Shown here: positions 44,766 through 52,645 of the stretch, piece after piece
Position numbering within the stretch: position 1 is the first letter of the stretch
Layout of the letters: the number at the start of each line of letters is the position of its first letter
Notes under the pieces: generated by a model
What the model was told of the DNA's origin: nothing
Database searches by the model: none
What the model saw: the letters and a program-made list of their open reading frames with translations, nothing else
Source of the DNA: Actinomycetales bacterium
GTDB taxonomy: Bacteria > Actinomycetota > Actinomycetes > S36-B12 > UBA5976
Assembly: GCA_018969715.1 (NCBI GenBank)
Contig: JAGWXT010000003.1
Location: 1-64,000 of the forward strand
Direction of reading: 5' to 3'
Length of the DNA stretch: 64,000 nucleotides
Position numbers and translations under genes: made by a program

Positions 44766-45296
44766 TCAGGCCGGCAGCACCACCACGAAGCGGTTCGGCT
44801 CCACCCCCTCCGACTCGCTCGTCAGCCCCGCTGCTGCGACTGCATCGTGGACCACCTTCCGCTCATAAGCGTTCATCGGCTCGCAACGAACAGCCGCTCC
44901 CGACTCAACCACGCGGGCGACCGCGGACTCCGCGACAGCGCGAGCATGATCACGACGGTCTGATCGGTACCCCCCGACGTCGAGCATGATCCGACTGCGC
45001 TCCCCGGTCTCACGTGTCACCGCCGCGCGCATGAGTTCCTGTAGCGCCTCGAGTACCTCGCCCTTCGGACCGATCAGCGCGTCAAGACCGCTGCCCACAA
45101 CACGGACCATGCCCCGCTCACCCTCAATGTCCTCCTCGATATCCCCGTCAAGCTCGGCGATATCGAGAAGCCCCTCGATGTAGTCCGCTCCGACCTCGAC
45201 CTCCTGCTCGATGCCGTCATCGGTGGTCTCCTGAGCGTCCGTGGATACGATCTCGATCGCATCGTCGTCCAGGACGACCCCATCCTCGCTACCCAT
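44766..45296 (-). CDS. jag: Jag/KhpB-type RNA-binding protein (KH and R3H domains)
   Basis: Acidic N-terminal ~75 aa, then a Jag KH domain with GLDALIGPKGEVLEALQELMRAAVTRETGE, then an R3H domain with NAYERKVVHDAVAAAGLTSES. 176 aa; the long Jag-N domain of Firmicutes is absent, as usual in actinobacteria. Sits between yidC and rsmG as in mycobacteria (Rv3920c). Probably a cytoplasmic RNA binder. Confidence 0.92.
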   Translation of the reverse strand: MGSEDGVVLDDDAIEIVSTDAQETTDDGIEQEVEVGADYIEGLLDIAELDGDIEEDIEGERGMVRVVGSGLDALIGPKGEVLEALQELMRAAVTRETGERSRIMLDVGGYRSDRRDHARAVAESAVARVVESGAAVRCEPMNAYERKVVHDAVAAAGLTSESEGVEPNRFVVVLPA

Positions 45297-45326
45297 ATGT
45301 CAGCATCCGCCCTTCGTTGATCCCCG

Positions 45327-46715
45327 TCACCCGACACCCCCTGCTCCACCCGATGATGAGCCGGGCTTGCGTGGACCCTGCTTGGATCCACCCTGACCGC
45401 CGCCCGACCGGGATACCCCCGACTTGGCCGACGTCGACGCGGCACCACCCGGACGGCTGCCGTTGGACTGGCTCCCCGCGCGCTTCCCGGCGCCTCCCTT
45501 GCCCGCGTTGCGATTGCCGGTGCCCTGCTTGCCCGCACTGGCGCTACCCCCCCCAGACGCGCCGGCTGCCGTGGTGCGCTTCTTCTTTCCTTGACCCGCA
45601 GCCCCTTGACCCGCAGCCCCCTGCGCGGCCTGCCCCTTCGCTGGACTCGGATCGCCTGCCGGGGGCATCGGCGCCACGCCGGTGCCGTTCACGGTGGACG
45701 TCCCGTCCCCATTGGAATGAGGCTCGGAATACTGGTCCATCGGAACCGCCGCAGCGGGTGCCGCCACCTGGATCGCCGGCACATCTCCGGCACCTGACCG
45801 CTTCGCGCGGCTGGCCCGCTTCGGCTGCTGACGCAACGCTGGCGCGGTCTCGATCGTCACCGCATCCGCGCTGATCTCCCCGCGGCGGATCGCGGCACGT
45901 CGCTGCTTCGCACGCTTGCGGGCCTCCCAGGCGGCATACGCCGGGGTATCGGGTGTGGGGTTGTTTCGGATGATCCAGAACTGCTGCCCCATGGACCACA
46001 GGTTCGTTGTGAGCCAGTACATGAGCACGCCAACCGGGAAGTAGATGCCCGAGATGAGGAAAATCACCGGGAACACGTACAGCAGCATCTTCTGCTGGCG
46101 TGCCATGGGGTTGTCGGCCGCCATGTTCTTCACCATCAGCTGACGCTGGGTGAGGAACGTCGTCGCACTCATGAGGATGACCATCACCATCGTGAGAGCA
46201 CGCGTCGCCCCCGGCGCATCCGTCATCGCGGCCCCGTTGAAGTAGCCCCACAGGGGCACCCCGAGGAAGGTGGCGTCGTGGGCCTGGTTCAGCAGCGCCT
46301 GCTGGTCACCGAAGACGCCGATTGGCTTCTCTTGCGCAATCCCGTATTGGAGCACCCGGAACAGGGCGAAGAAGATGGGCGCCTGCAACAGGATGGGCAG
46401 GCAGGAGGCCAGCGGGTTCGTGCCGGTCTCCCGGTACAGCTTCATGGTCTCCTGGCCCAGTCGTTCCCGGTCGCCGGCGTACTTGCGCTGGAGCTCCTTC
46501 ATCTGGGGTTGGATGAGTTGGAGACCGCGCTGTGCCTTCACCTGCTTGACGAACAGGGGAATCAGGACGATCCGGATGACGATGACCAGCCCGACAATGC
46601 TCAGCAGCCATGTGGAGCCCGCCGCGGGGTTGAGCACCGTGCTCAGTGCGCTGTGCCAGGTGACCAGCAGCCAGGAAACCGCCAGGTCCAGGGGCGCCAT
46701 CAGACGATCGATCAC
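45327..46715 (-). CDS. yidC: Membrane protein insertase YidC
   Basis: Inserts membrane proteins with or without Sec. The five-TM core is visible: STWLLSIVGLVIVIRIVLIPLFVKQVKAQRG, LPILLQAPIFFALFRVL, LTMVMVILMSATTFLTQRQL, and a final TM pair around LYVFPVIFLISGIYFPVGVLMYWLTTNLWSMGQQFWI. The ~190-aa cytoplasmic tail is basic and Gly/Ser/Lys-rich (GQGKKKRTT..., GAGKRAGSQ), suited to ribosome contact. GTG 46715 overlaps the yidD stop as GTGA. Confidence 0.95.
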   Translation of the reverse strand: MIDRLMAPLDLAVSWLLVTWHSALSTVLNPAAGSTWLLSIVGLVIVIRIVLIPLFVKQVKAQRGLQLIQPQMKELQRKYAGDRERLGQETMKLYRETGTNPLASCLPILLQAPIFFALFRVLQYGIAQEKPIGVFGDQQALLNQAHDATFLGVPLWGYFNGAAMTDAPGATRALTMVMVILMSATTFLTQRQLMVKNMAADNPMARQQKMLLYVFPVIFLISGIYFPVGVLMYWLTTNLWSMGQQFWIIRNNPTPDTPAYAAWEARKRAKQRRAAIRRGEISADAVTIETAPALRQQPKRASRAKRSGAGDVPAIQVAAPAAAVPMDQYSEPHSNGDGTSTVNGTGVAPMPPAGDPSPAKGQAAQGAAGQGAAGQGKKKRTTAAGASGGGSASAGKQGTGNRNAGKGGAGKRAGSQSNGSRPGGAASTSAKSGVSRSGGGQGGSKQGPRKPGSSSGGAGGVG

Positions 46716-47239
46716 GTGAGTCCTCGCATCGGGCTGTGCTGTGGGGACCGCAACTGCACGCCACCCGCGGGGGCGGCACCGGTGGCCCTGATCGTGTCAT
46801 GCTCCTCGCCGGTGCTCACCGCCGGGTCAGCGCCCGGCGGACCCACATACGCCGACAGCCCAGCGCTGCGCGGCCGCCCATCGGGGTGGACATCCGGCAG
46901 CCACCGGCCGAGCCGGGGGACGGGGTCCACGCCACCCTTCGTGAACGGATTGCAGCGAAGTAGGCGCCACCCCGTGAGCGCCAGACCCGTGATAGGCCCG
47001 TGCACCTGCAGGGCGCGCACCGCGTAGGTCGAGCAGGACGGGTGGTACCGACAGTGCTGGCCGAGCAGCAGTGGGGCAAGCAGGATCTGGTAGCCGCGCA
47101 CCAACCAGATCAATGGCCGCGCCGTCGTCCGCCGCCACCCGGTGACCCGCGGCCCTGGTCCATTCCGAATCAGACGAGACGAATCCGCTGCCTGCTGGGG
47201 TGGGACGGGATCAGCCGCTCCCTCACTGCGGCCGCTCAT
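46712..47239 (-). CDS. yidD: Membrane protein insertion efficiency factor YidD
   Basis: Small membrane-peripheral helper of YidC. Core: LVRGYQILLAPLLLGQHCRYHPSCSTYAVRALQVHG and GWRLLRCNPFTKGGVDPVP, with the three conserved Cys. The flanks are longer than usual: about 40 residues in front and about 60 Pro/Gly-rich residues after the core, giving 175 aa. The start may be inside the first 40 residues. It overlaps rnpA by 4 nt. Confidence 0.92.
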   Translation of the reverse strand: MSGRSEGAADPVPPQQAADSSRLIRNGPGPRVTGWRRTTARPLIWLVRGYQILLAPLLLGQHCRYHPSCSTYAVRALQVHGPITGLALTGWRLLRCNPFTKGGVDPVPRLGRWLPDVHPDGRPRSAGLSAYVGPPGADPAVSTGEEHDTIRATGAAPAGGVQLRSPQHSPMRGLT

Positions 47240-47589
47240 CGCGCCGGGTGCTGCGCCACTCGCACCGCCGCCGCCAGGTCCTTGACCAGATCCGCCCAGT
47301 CGGCGGTCACGATTCCCGGCAGAGCGCGCGCCACGAGGTCAACAGCGGGTTCAGTGGGCGTGCCACCCGTCGGCAGGACCCGCGCCGCTGCATGACGCAG
47401 TCGGCGGCTGACTCGGGAGCGCACAACTGAGCCGCCGATCGTCCTCGCGACGATCACGCCCAGCCGTGAGGAGGAGCCGGTAGACGCTCGGGCGTAAACG
47501 ACCATACGCGCCGACCGCAGTACGGGTCTGGTTCGAGTCACGTCACGAAAGTCCCCCGCGCGGTGGATCCTCATTCGCGGCGGAAGCAT
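47236..47589 (-). CDS. rnpA: Ribonuclease P protein component
   Basis: Protein cofactor of RNase P. ATG 47589 has AAGGGGGG upstream and gives 117 aa; the longer track ORF reads into the L34 gene. RMRIHRAGDFRDVTRTRP, RLGVIVARTIGGSVVRSRVSRRLRHAA is the RNR motif region, and LVARALPGIVTADWADLVKDL closes the fold. Follows rpmH in the usual order. Confidence 0.94.
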   Translation of the reverse strand: MLPPRMRIHRAGDFRDVTRTRPVLRSARMVVYARASTGSSSRLGVIVARTIGGSVVRSRVSRRLRHAAARVLPTGGTPTEPAVDLVARALPGIVTADWADLVKDLAAAVRVAQHPAR

Positions 47590-47737
47590 GCCCCCCCTTG
47601 TTGAGTCCCATGACGCGCAGGTCGACGCACCTGCCAGCTGCCTGTGCGACCCGCGATCTCTGACCCGCATATCCGACGTCCAAGCCCGCCCTGCACTCTG
47701 CGCTCTGGGATGAGGCCGAACGGACGGCCCCCCGGGA

Positions 47738-47872
47738 CTACGCGGTGAGGCGCTCGCGTCCCTTTCGGCGGCGCGCGGCGACGATTGCCCGGCCCGCTCG
47801 CGTGCGCATGCGCAGCCGGAAGCCATGGGTCCGCGCGCGCCGACGGTTATTCGGCTGGAATGTCCGCTTCAC
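47738..47872 (-). CDS. rpmH: 50S ribosomal protein L34
   Basis: Too short for the ORF track. The minus strand reads (GTG)[43 protein letters not shown], 44 aa, the complete L34 sequence pattern. TAGCCT is 6 nt upstream of GTG 47872 and AGGAGG is 12 nt upstream, so either leaderless or Shine-Dalgarno initiation is possible. First gene of rpmH-rnpA-yidD-yidC-jag-rsmG-parA-parB. Confidence 0.97.
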   Translation of the reverse strand: MKRTFQPNNRRRARTHGFRLRMRTRAGRAIVAARRRKGRERLTA

Positions 47873-47940
47873 CCCCGAAGGCTACCTCCTGCCCACAGGC
47901 GATCCCCCACCGGTCCGATGCGCCACTACCGTTGCCCCCC
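47873..47940. promoter_or_regulatory. Compact rpmH/dnaA divergent promoter region
   Basis: Only 68 nt separate the rpmH and dnaA starts. TAGCCT (minus, 47879-47884) serves rpmH with a 6-nt gap and TACCGT (plus, 47927-47932) serves dnaA with an 8-nt gap. No DnaA box is visible, so the autoregulatory and origin sites often found here are missing. Confidence 0.5.
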
Positions 47941-49410
47941 ATGAGCACCCCGGGGCACCCAGCCACCCCGACACCAGACGACGGCACCCTCGATGACCTC
48001 TGGGCAGTCGTCCTGAGCCAGTTGGACCGAGTGCTCACCCCACAGCAGCGTGCCTTCGTCGCCCTCGCGCGGCCGCTTGCCCGGATCAACGACACCGTCT
48101 TCATTGCGGCCCCGAATGACTTCACCCGTGATGTTCTGCAGGCCCGCCTGCGACCGGCGATCGTCAGCGTCCTTACTGACGCCCTCGGCCAGGAGGTCAC
48201 CCTGGCTGTAAGCGTGGACCCATCGCTGGCTGCCACGTTGGACGAGGATGCAACCGACACGCTCGCCGACGCCTTCCTCTACGAGCGCCTGCCGCGGACA
48301 GACCCGACCGACAGCGACTCGGAACGGGCAGCACGCCCCGGCTCTGGGGCTCCCGCGACGCGGCGGGGGGATGGTCCACACCTCAACCCGAAGTACATCT
48401 TCGACACCTTCGTCATCGGCTCATCCAACAGGTTCGCCCATGCCGCCGCCGTCGCCGTCGCTGAGCAACCAGCCCGCTCATACAACCCGCTGTTCATCTA
48501 TGGCGGCTCCGGGCTGGGCAAGACACACCTGCTGCATGCAATCGGCCTCTACACGATGAAGCTCTATCGCGGGACGAAGGTCCGCTACGTCAGCAGCGAG
48601 GAGTTCACCAATGACTTCATCAACTCAATCCGTGACGACAAGGCGTCCCTCTTCCAGCGCAGCTACCGGGCTGTCGATGTTCTCCTCGTCGATGACATCC
48701 AGTTCCTGTCCGGCAAAGTCCAGACGCAGGAGGAGTTCTTCCATACCTTCAACACACTGCACAACTCCGATAAGCAGATCGTCGTAACCTCAGATCTCCC
48801 CCCAAAGCAGCTACCGGAGTTCGAGGAACGCATGCGCAGCCGCTTCGAGTGGGGCCTGATCACAGACATCCAACCACCCGACCTCGAGACTCGGATCGCG
48901 ATTCTGCGCAAGAAGACCGCCGCTGAGCGACTCAATATTCCGCCGGAGGTGCTGGAGTACATCGCAGTGCGCATCACTCACAACATCCGTGAGCTGGAGG
49001 GCGCACTGATTCGGATCTCCGCGTTCGCCAATGTCAGTCAGCAGCCCGTCGACCTCGGCCTCGCCGAGATCGTCCTGCGCGATGTCATCCCCGACTCAAC
49101 CGTTCCCGACATCACAGCCCCGATGATCATGAGCGAGACCGCCCACTATTTCGGGATCTCCCTCGATGAGCTCACCGGACCCTCCCGTTCCCGGACCCTC
49201 GTCACCGCCCGGCAGGTGGCGATGTACCTGTGTCGCGAGCTGACCGATCTCTCCCTCCCCCGAATCGGCCAGATCTTCGGCGGTCGGGACCATACGACCG
49301 TCATGCACGCCGAGCGGAAGGTTCGCGCCCTCATGTCGGAACGCCGAGGGATGTACAACCAGGTTGCGGACCTCACGTCACGAATCCGCAGCCAGAGCCG
49401 CAGTTCATAA
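47941..49410 (+). CDS. dnaA: Chromosomal replication initiator DnaA
   Basis: Binds DnaA boxes and opens the origin. Domain I is residues ~1-80; domain II is short (~60 aa, RTDPTDSDSERAARPG...). Domain III has Walker A YGGSGLGKTHLLHA near residue 190, Walker B VLLVDDIQFL near 248 and the sensor motifs; domain IV has the DnaA-box helix GGRDHTTVMHAERKV near 447. ATG 47941 (MSTPGHPATP) is favoured by the TACCGT promoter 8 nt upstream; the track start at 47785 lies inside rpmH. 489 aa. Confidence 0.97.
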   Translation: MSTPGHPATPTPDDGTLDDLWAVVLSQLDRVLTPQQRAFVALARPLARINDTVFIAAPNDFTRDVLQARLRPAIVSVLTDALGQEVTLAVSVDPSLAATLDEDATDTLADAFLYERLPRTDPTDSDSERAARPGSGAPATRRGDGPHLNPKYIFDTFVIGSSNRFAHAAAVAVAEQPARSYNPLFIYGGSGLGKTHLLHAIGLYTMKLYRGTKVRYVSSEEFTNDFINSIRDDKASLFQRSYRAVDVLLVDDIQFLSGKVQTQEEFFHTFNTLHNSDKQIVVTSDLPPKQLPEFEERMRSRFEWGLITDIQPPDLETRIAILRKKTAAERLNIPPEVLEYIAVRITHNIRELEGALIRISAFANVSQQPVDLGLAEIVLRDVIPDSTVPDITAPMIMSETAHYFGISLDELTGPSRSRTLVTARQVAMYLCRELTDLSLPRIGQIFGGRDHTTVMHAERKVRALMSERRGMYNQVADLTSRIRSQSRSS

Positions 49411-49742
49411 CCCTCGCGTGTTCTCATCACTCTCGTCACACACATATGTGGAGAGACTGTGGACAACTCCCCCGACGTGTCCACACTGGGGGTCCAGGAA
49501 CCACCCAATGACCCACAGGCGCTCCCTGTCCATCCACAGCCGCTCGTCATCGCCCCAACGGATCCCCAGTTGCACGGGTGTTCTCCCCAGCCGTCACCGA
49601 CCCCTGTGACCGTCGACATGCGATCCCATCAGCCTCAATACCCGCCCTCCACATGGTCCCCAGCCCCTATGGTGACGATGACCCTCACTCTTGGTTCGAG
49701 CACTGCCCACCGCCAGCCATCCGACCATGACACGATGCGCCC
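49411..49742. other. dnaA-dnaN intergenic region, probable oriC
   Basis: 332 nt without a gene. DnaA-box-like sites: TGTGGACAA (49458-49466, exact complement of TTGTCCACA), GTGTCCACA (49477-49485, 8/9), TGTGGAGAG (49447-49455, 7/9) and CCATCCACA (49530-49538, 7/9). The box number is low for an actinobacterial origin and no strongly AT-rich unwinding element stands out. Position between dnaA and dnaN is the standard oriC site in this phylum. Confidence 0.65.
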
Positions 49743-50855
49743 ATGAAGTTGCACCTGCAGCGCGACTCCCTGATGTCCGCGGTGGCATGGGCCGCGCGGA
49801 CGCTCCCTGGCAGGCCAACCCAGCCGATCCTGGCCGGATTGCGGCTGGCCACGACTGAGGGATTTGTCAGCCTCTCGTCATTCGATCGGGAGGTCTCGTC
49901 GGTGGCCGAGTTGGCAACCGACGCCGTGGCCGAGCAGGTTGTCATCCTGCCTGGGCGGCTGTTGGCTGACATCGTGAAGGCCCTTCCCCACGACGATGTG
50001 CTGCTGGAGTGGGAGGGAACCCGGGCCACCATTCGCAGTGGCAAGGTCTCCTTCAGCCTGCCCACCCTGCCTGCAGAGGAATACCCACCACTACCGGCCG
50101 ACCCGCAGCCCATCGGCGTGATCCCGGGCGCCGATCTCGCCCGATGTGTCACGCAGGTTGCGATCGCCTCCGGCAAGGACGAGTCCCTGGTCATGCTGAC
50201 CGGGATCCGGGTGGAGATCGACGGCCCGACGATGACGATGGCAGCGACCGACCGCTACCGCCTGGCGGTGCAGGAGGTCGCCTGGCGATGTGACGACGAC
50301 ACACGGCAAACCAATCTGCTGATCCCAGCGCGGACGCTTGTCGATGTGAGCCGGTCGATGGGCCAGGCAGGTGACGTGACGATCGGTCTTGCCGGCGACG
50401 CCGGCGCGGAGCGATTGATTGGATTCAGCGCTCAAGGTCGGCGCAGTACCAGCCGGCTGCTCGATGCCGAGTTTCCGAAGTACCGCAGCCTGCTGCCGAC
50501 GGAGTCCACGACCGAGGCGACGATGGCGACCACGGCGGTGCTCGAGGCGGTCCGCCGGGTGTCGATCGTCGCCGAGCGCACGACGCCCGTGCGGTGCTCG
50601 TTCGCCGGCGGAGAACTGAGCATGCGAGCGGGCAGTGGGGATGACGCCACAGCGGAGGAGAGTGTGGAGATATCGCTTGCGGGTGACCCGATCGAGATCG
50701 CGTTCAATCCCGGCTTCCTCATCGACGGGCTTGCTGCCCTGGGCACAGCGGAGGTGACGATGGCGTTCACCGAGCCACGCAAGCCGATGGTCATGACATC
50801 TGAGCAGGCCGGGGCATATCGCTACCTGCTCATGCCAATCCGTCTCACCGGCTGA
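49743..50855 (+). CDS. dnaN: DNA polymerase III beta sliding clamp
   Basis: Ring clamp that tethers the polymerase. Three repeated clamp domains in 370 aa; MKLHLQRDSLMSAVAWAARTLPGRPTQPILAG opens domain 1, LTGIRVEIDGPTMTMAATDRYRLAV lies in domain 2 and YRYLLMPIRLTG is the C-terminal peptide-binding-groove end. Follows oriC; recF comes next with no gnd gene between, unlike Streptomyces. Confidence 0.97.
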   Translation: MKLHLQRDSLMSAVAWAARTLPGRPTQPILAGLRLATTEGFVSLSSFDREVSSVAELATDAVAEQVVILPGRLLADIVKALPHDDVLLEWEGTRATIRSGKVSFSLPTLPAEEYPPLPADPQPIGVIPGADLARCVTQVAIASGKDESLVMLTGIRVEIDGPTMTMAATDRYRLAVQEVAWRCDDDTRQTNLLIPARTLVDVSRSMGQAGDVTIGLAGDAGAERLIGFSAQGRRSTSRLLDAEFPKYRSLLPTESTTEATMATTAVLEAVRRVSIVAERTTPVRCSFAGGELSMRAGSGDDATAEESVEISLAGDPIEIAFNPGFLIDGLAALGTAEVTMAFTEPRKPMVMTSEQAGAYRYLLMPIRLTG

Positions 50856-50908
50856 TCGGATCAGGCGGATCAGGCACTGCACCGCGACATCGGTGATTCG
50901 GGGCGGGA

Positions 50909-52024
50909 ATGCACCTGACCCGACTTGACGTGAACGATCTGCGATGCCATATCGCGCTGGGTGTGGATCTCACCCCCGGCCCCATCACTCTCATCGGTGA
51001 CAACGGCGTGGGGAAGACATCCGTGATTGAGGCCATCGGGTATCTGGCCTCCGGGGCCAGTCATCGGGTTGCCACGGATGCCCCACTCATCCGCACCGGA
51101 TGTGACCGCGCAGTCGTCGAAGGACACGTCAGTGCCGCGGGCGCGGTCAACCGGCTCGCGATCGAGATCATGCCCGGACGGTCGAACCGAGCCCGGCTCA
51201 ATGGGGGCCCGGTCCGACCACGGGAGCTGATCGGGCGCCTGCGAACGGTGCTGTTCAGCCCGGAGGACTGCGCTCTCATCACCGGCGAGCCCGGGGGCCG
51301 CCGGCGCTTCCTCGACGACCTGCTGCGCCAGCACCGGCCACGCCAGGCAGCCGTCCAGGCGGAGTACGAGCGGACGGTCCGCCAACGCAGTGCCCTGCTG
51401 AAGCAGTGTGCCCAAGGGCGAGGGAGCCACCTGGCCGAGGAGCTCGCCATCTGGGATGAGGCGCTCATTCAACGGGGCAGTGACCTCACCGTCCAGCGCT
51501 GGCGCTGTGCGGCCGACCTCGGCCCACTGGTGGATCAGGCGTACGCCGAGCTGGCAGACGACACCTCCGTCCAGTTGACCTATGTCAGTGCCGCCCTTGG
51601 CGAGCACGCCGATGCCGGCGATCACGCTGAAGTGGCGTCCGGATTGCGGAACGCGCTGAACCGGCTGCGGGCTGCCGAGATCGCACGCGGCTCCTGCCTG
51701 GTCGGGCCGCACCGTGATGACCTCCGGGTGGATCTCGGTGGCCTGCCCGCTCGCGGACATGCCAGCCAGGGGGAGGTGTGGTCCCTGTCGCTGGCACTGC
51801 GTCTTGGAGCCCGGCAGCTGCTCGCTGAGATCGATGACGGTCGAGGCGAGCCCGTCCTGCTCTGCGATGACGTGTTCAGTGCCCTCGACAATCGCCGCCG
51901 CACCCGCGTCAGTGACATCCTGCTGACAGCCGAGCAGGTCATCGTCACCGGCGCATCAGCGGACGACGTGCCGGCCGCTTTGCGCGGATCCATCCGCAGG
52001 CTGGACCCGGGTGCTCAGTCATGA
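50909..52024 (+). CDS. recF: DNA recombination/repair ATPase RecF
   Basis: SMC-like ABC ATPase that helps load RecA at gaps. Walker A is ITLIGDNGVGKTSVIEAIGYL; the signature motif ASQGEVWSLSLALRLG and Walker B EPVLLCDDVFSALDNRRR are in the C-terminal half. 371 aa. GGGGCGGGA precedes the ATG. The stop overlaps the DUF721 start as ATGA. Confidence 0.96.
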   Translation: MHLTRLDVNDLRCHIALGVDLTPGPITLIGDNGVGKTSVIEAIGYLASGASHRVATDAPLIRTGCDRAVVEGHVSAAGAVNRLAIEIMPGRSNRARLNGGPVRPRELIGRLRTVLFSPEDCALITGEPGGRRRFLDDLLRQHRPRQAAVQAEYERTVRQRSALLKQCAQGRGSHLAEELAIWDEALIQRGSDLTVQRWRCAADLGPLVDQAYAELADDTSVQLTYVSAALGEHADAGDHAEVASGLRNALNRLRAAEIARGSCLVGPHRDDLRVDLGGLPARGHASQGEVWSLSLALRLGARQLLAEIDDGRGEPVLLCDDVFSALDNRRRTRVSDILLTAEQVIVTGASADDVPAALRGSIRRLDPGAQS

Positions 52025-52554
52025 CCACCAGTGGGGTGGGCCCGCCGCAGCCCGCCGACAGCCAATCCCCGGGCACCGACGACACACACGCCGATGCCGC
52101 CACGATTGCGCTTGCCCGCGCGCGACGCGAGCGCCCGTCCCCCAGCCGGACCACCACCCGCCGGCGAACCCGTCGCGGTGGCGAGCCGACCTTCAGCGGG
52201 TCCGCACCGGATGAGCGCGACCCGCAGTCACTCTCGGACTCGGTCGACACCCTGACTCAGGTGGCCGGCTGGCGGTCACGCCTAGCGGTGGCCGGTCTCA
52301 CCGTGCGCTGGGCGGAGGTGGTCGGAGCCGATGTCGCCCGACACTCGCGGTTGGCCGGCTTCGACACCCGCACCGGAGACGTGCTCGTCATCGCTGACAG
52401 CCCGGCGTGGGCAAGTGCGCTGCGGATGTGCACTGCGACGATCTTGGCCCGAATCGGTGAGGAAGCCGGTGAGGGCGTCGTCACAACGCTCACGATCCGA
52501 TCTGGGCGCCTTGACGGCAGTCCAACGTCGTATCCCCCCACGTCCGGCCGTTGA
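52021..52554 (+). CDS. DUF721 (DciA-like) protein
   Basis: N-terminal ~85 aa are disordered and rich in Arg, Thr and Pro; the C-terminal half is a DUF721 domain with VAGWRSRLAVAGLTVRWAEVVGADVARHSRLAGFD and DVLVIADSPAWASALRMCTATILARIGEEAG. The KH-like fold is shared with DciA, the ancestral DnaB helicase operator, so a helicase-loading role is likely and fits its place in recF-gyrB. It is coupled to recF by an ATGA overlap. 177 aa. Confidence 0.88.
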   Translation: MTTSGVGPPQPADSQSPGTDDTHADAATIALARARRERPSPSRTTTRRRTRRGGEPTFSGSAPDERDPQSLSDSVDTLTQVAGWRSRLAVAGLTVRWAEVVGADVARHSRLAGFDTRTGDVLVIADSPAWASALRMCTATILARIGEEAGEGVVTTLTIRSGRLDGSPTSYPPTSGR

Positions 52555-52614
52555 CGCCGCCACGACAGGGCTCTGAGGACGTCCACAGCCGTTCCTTCAT
52601 GGCTGCCACACGAC

Positions 52615-52645
52615 TAGACTTGGGCCCATGTGGGCGGAAACGTGA
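52615..52645 (+). promoter_or_regulatory. gyrB promoter with leaderless five-codon ORF
   Basis: TAGACT (52615-52620) lies 7 nt before ATG 52628, which reads MWAET and stops at TGA 52643-52645. That stop overlaps the gyrB GTG 52642 as GTGA. An in-frame GTG 52630 is an alternative gyrB start. No strong ribosome site is present. Confidence 0.45.
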
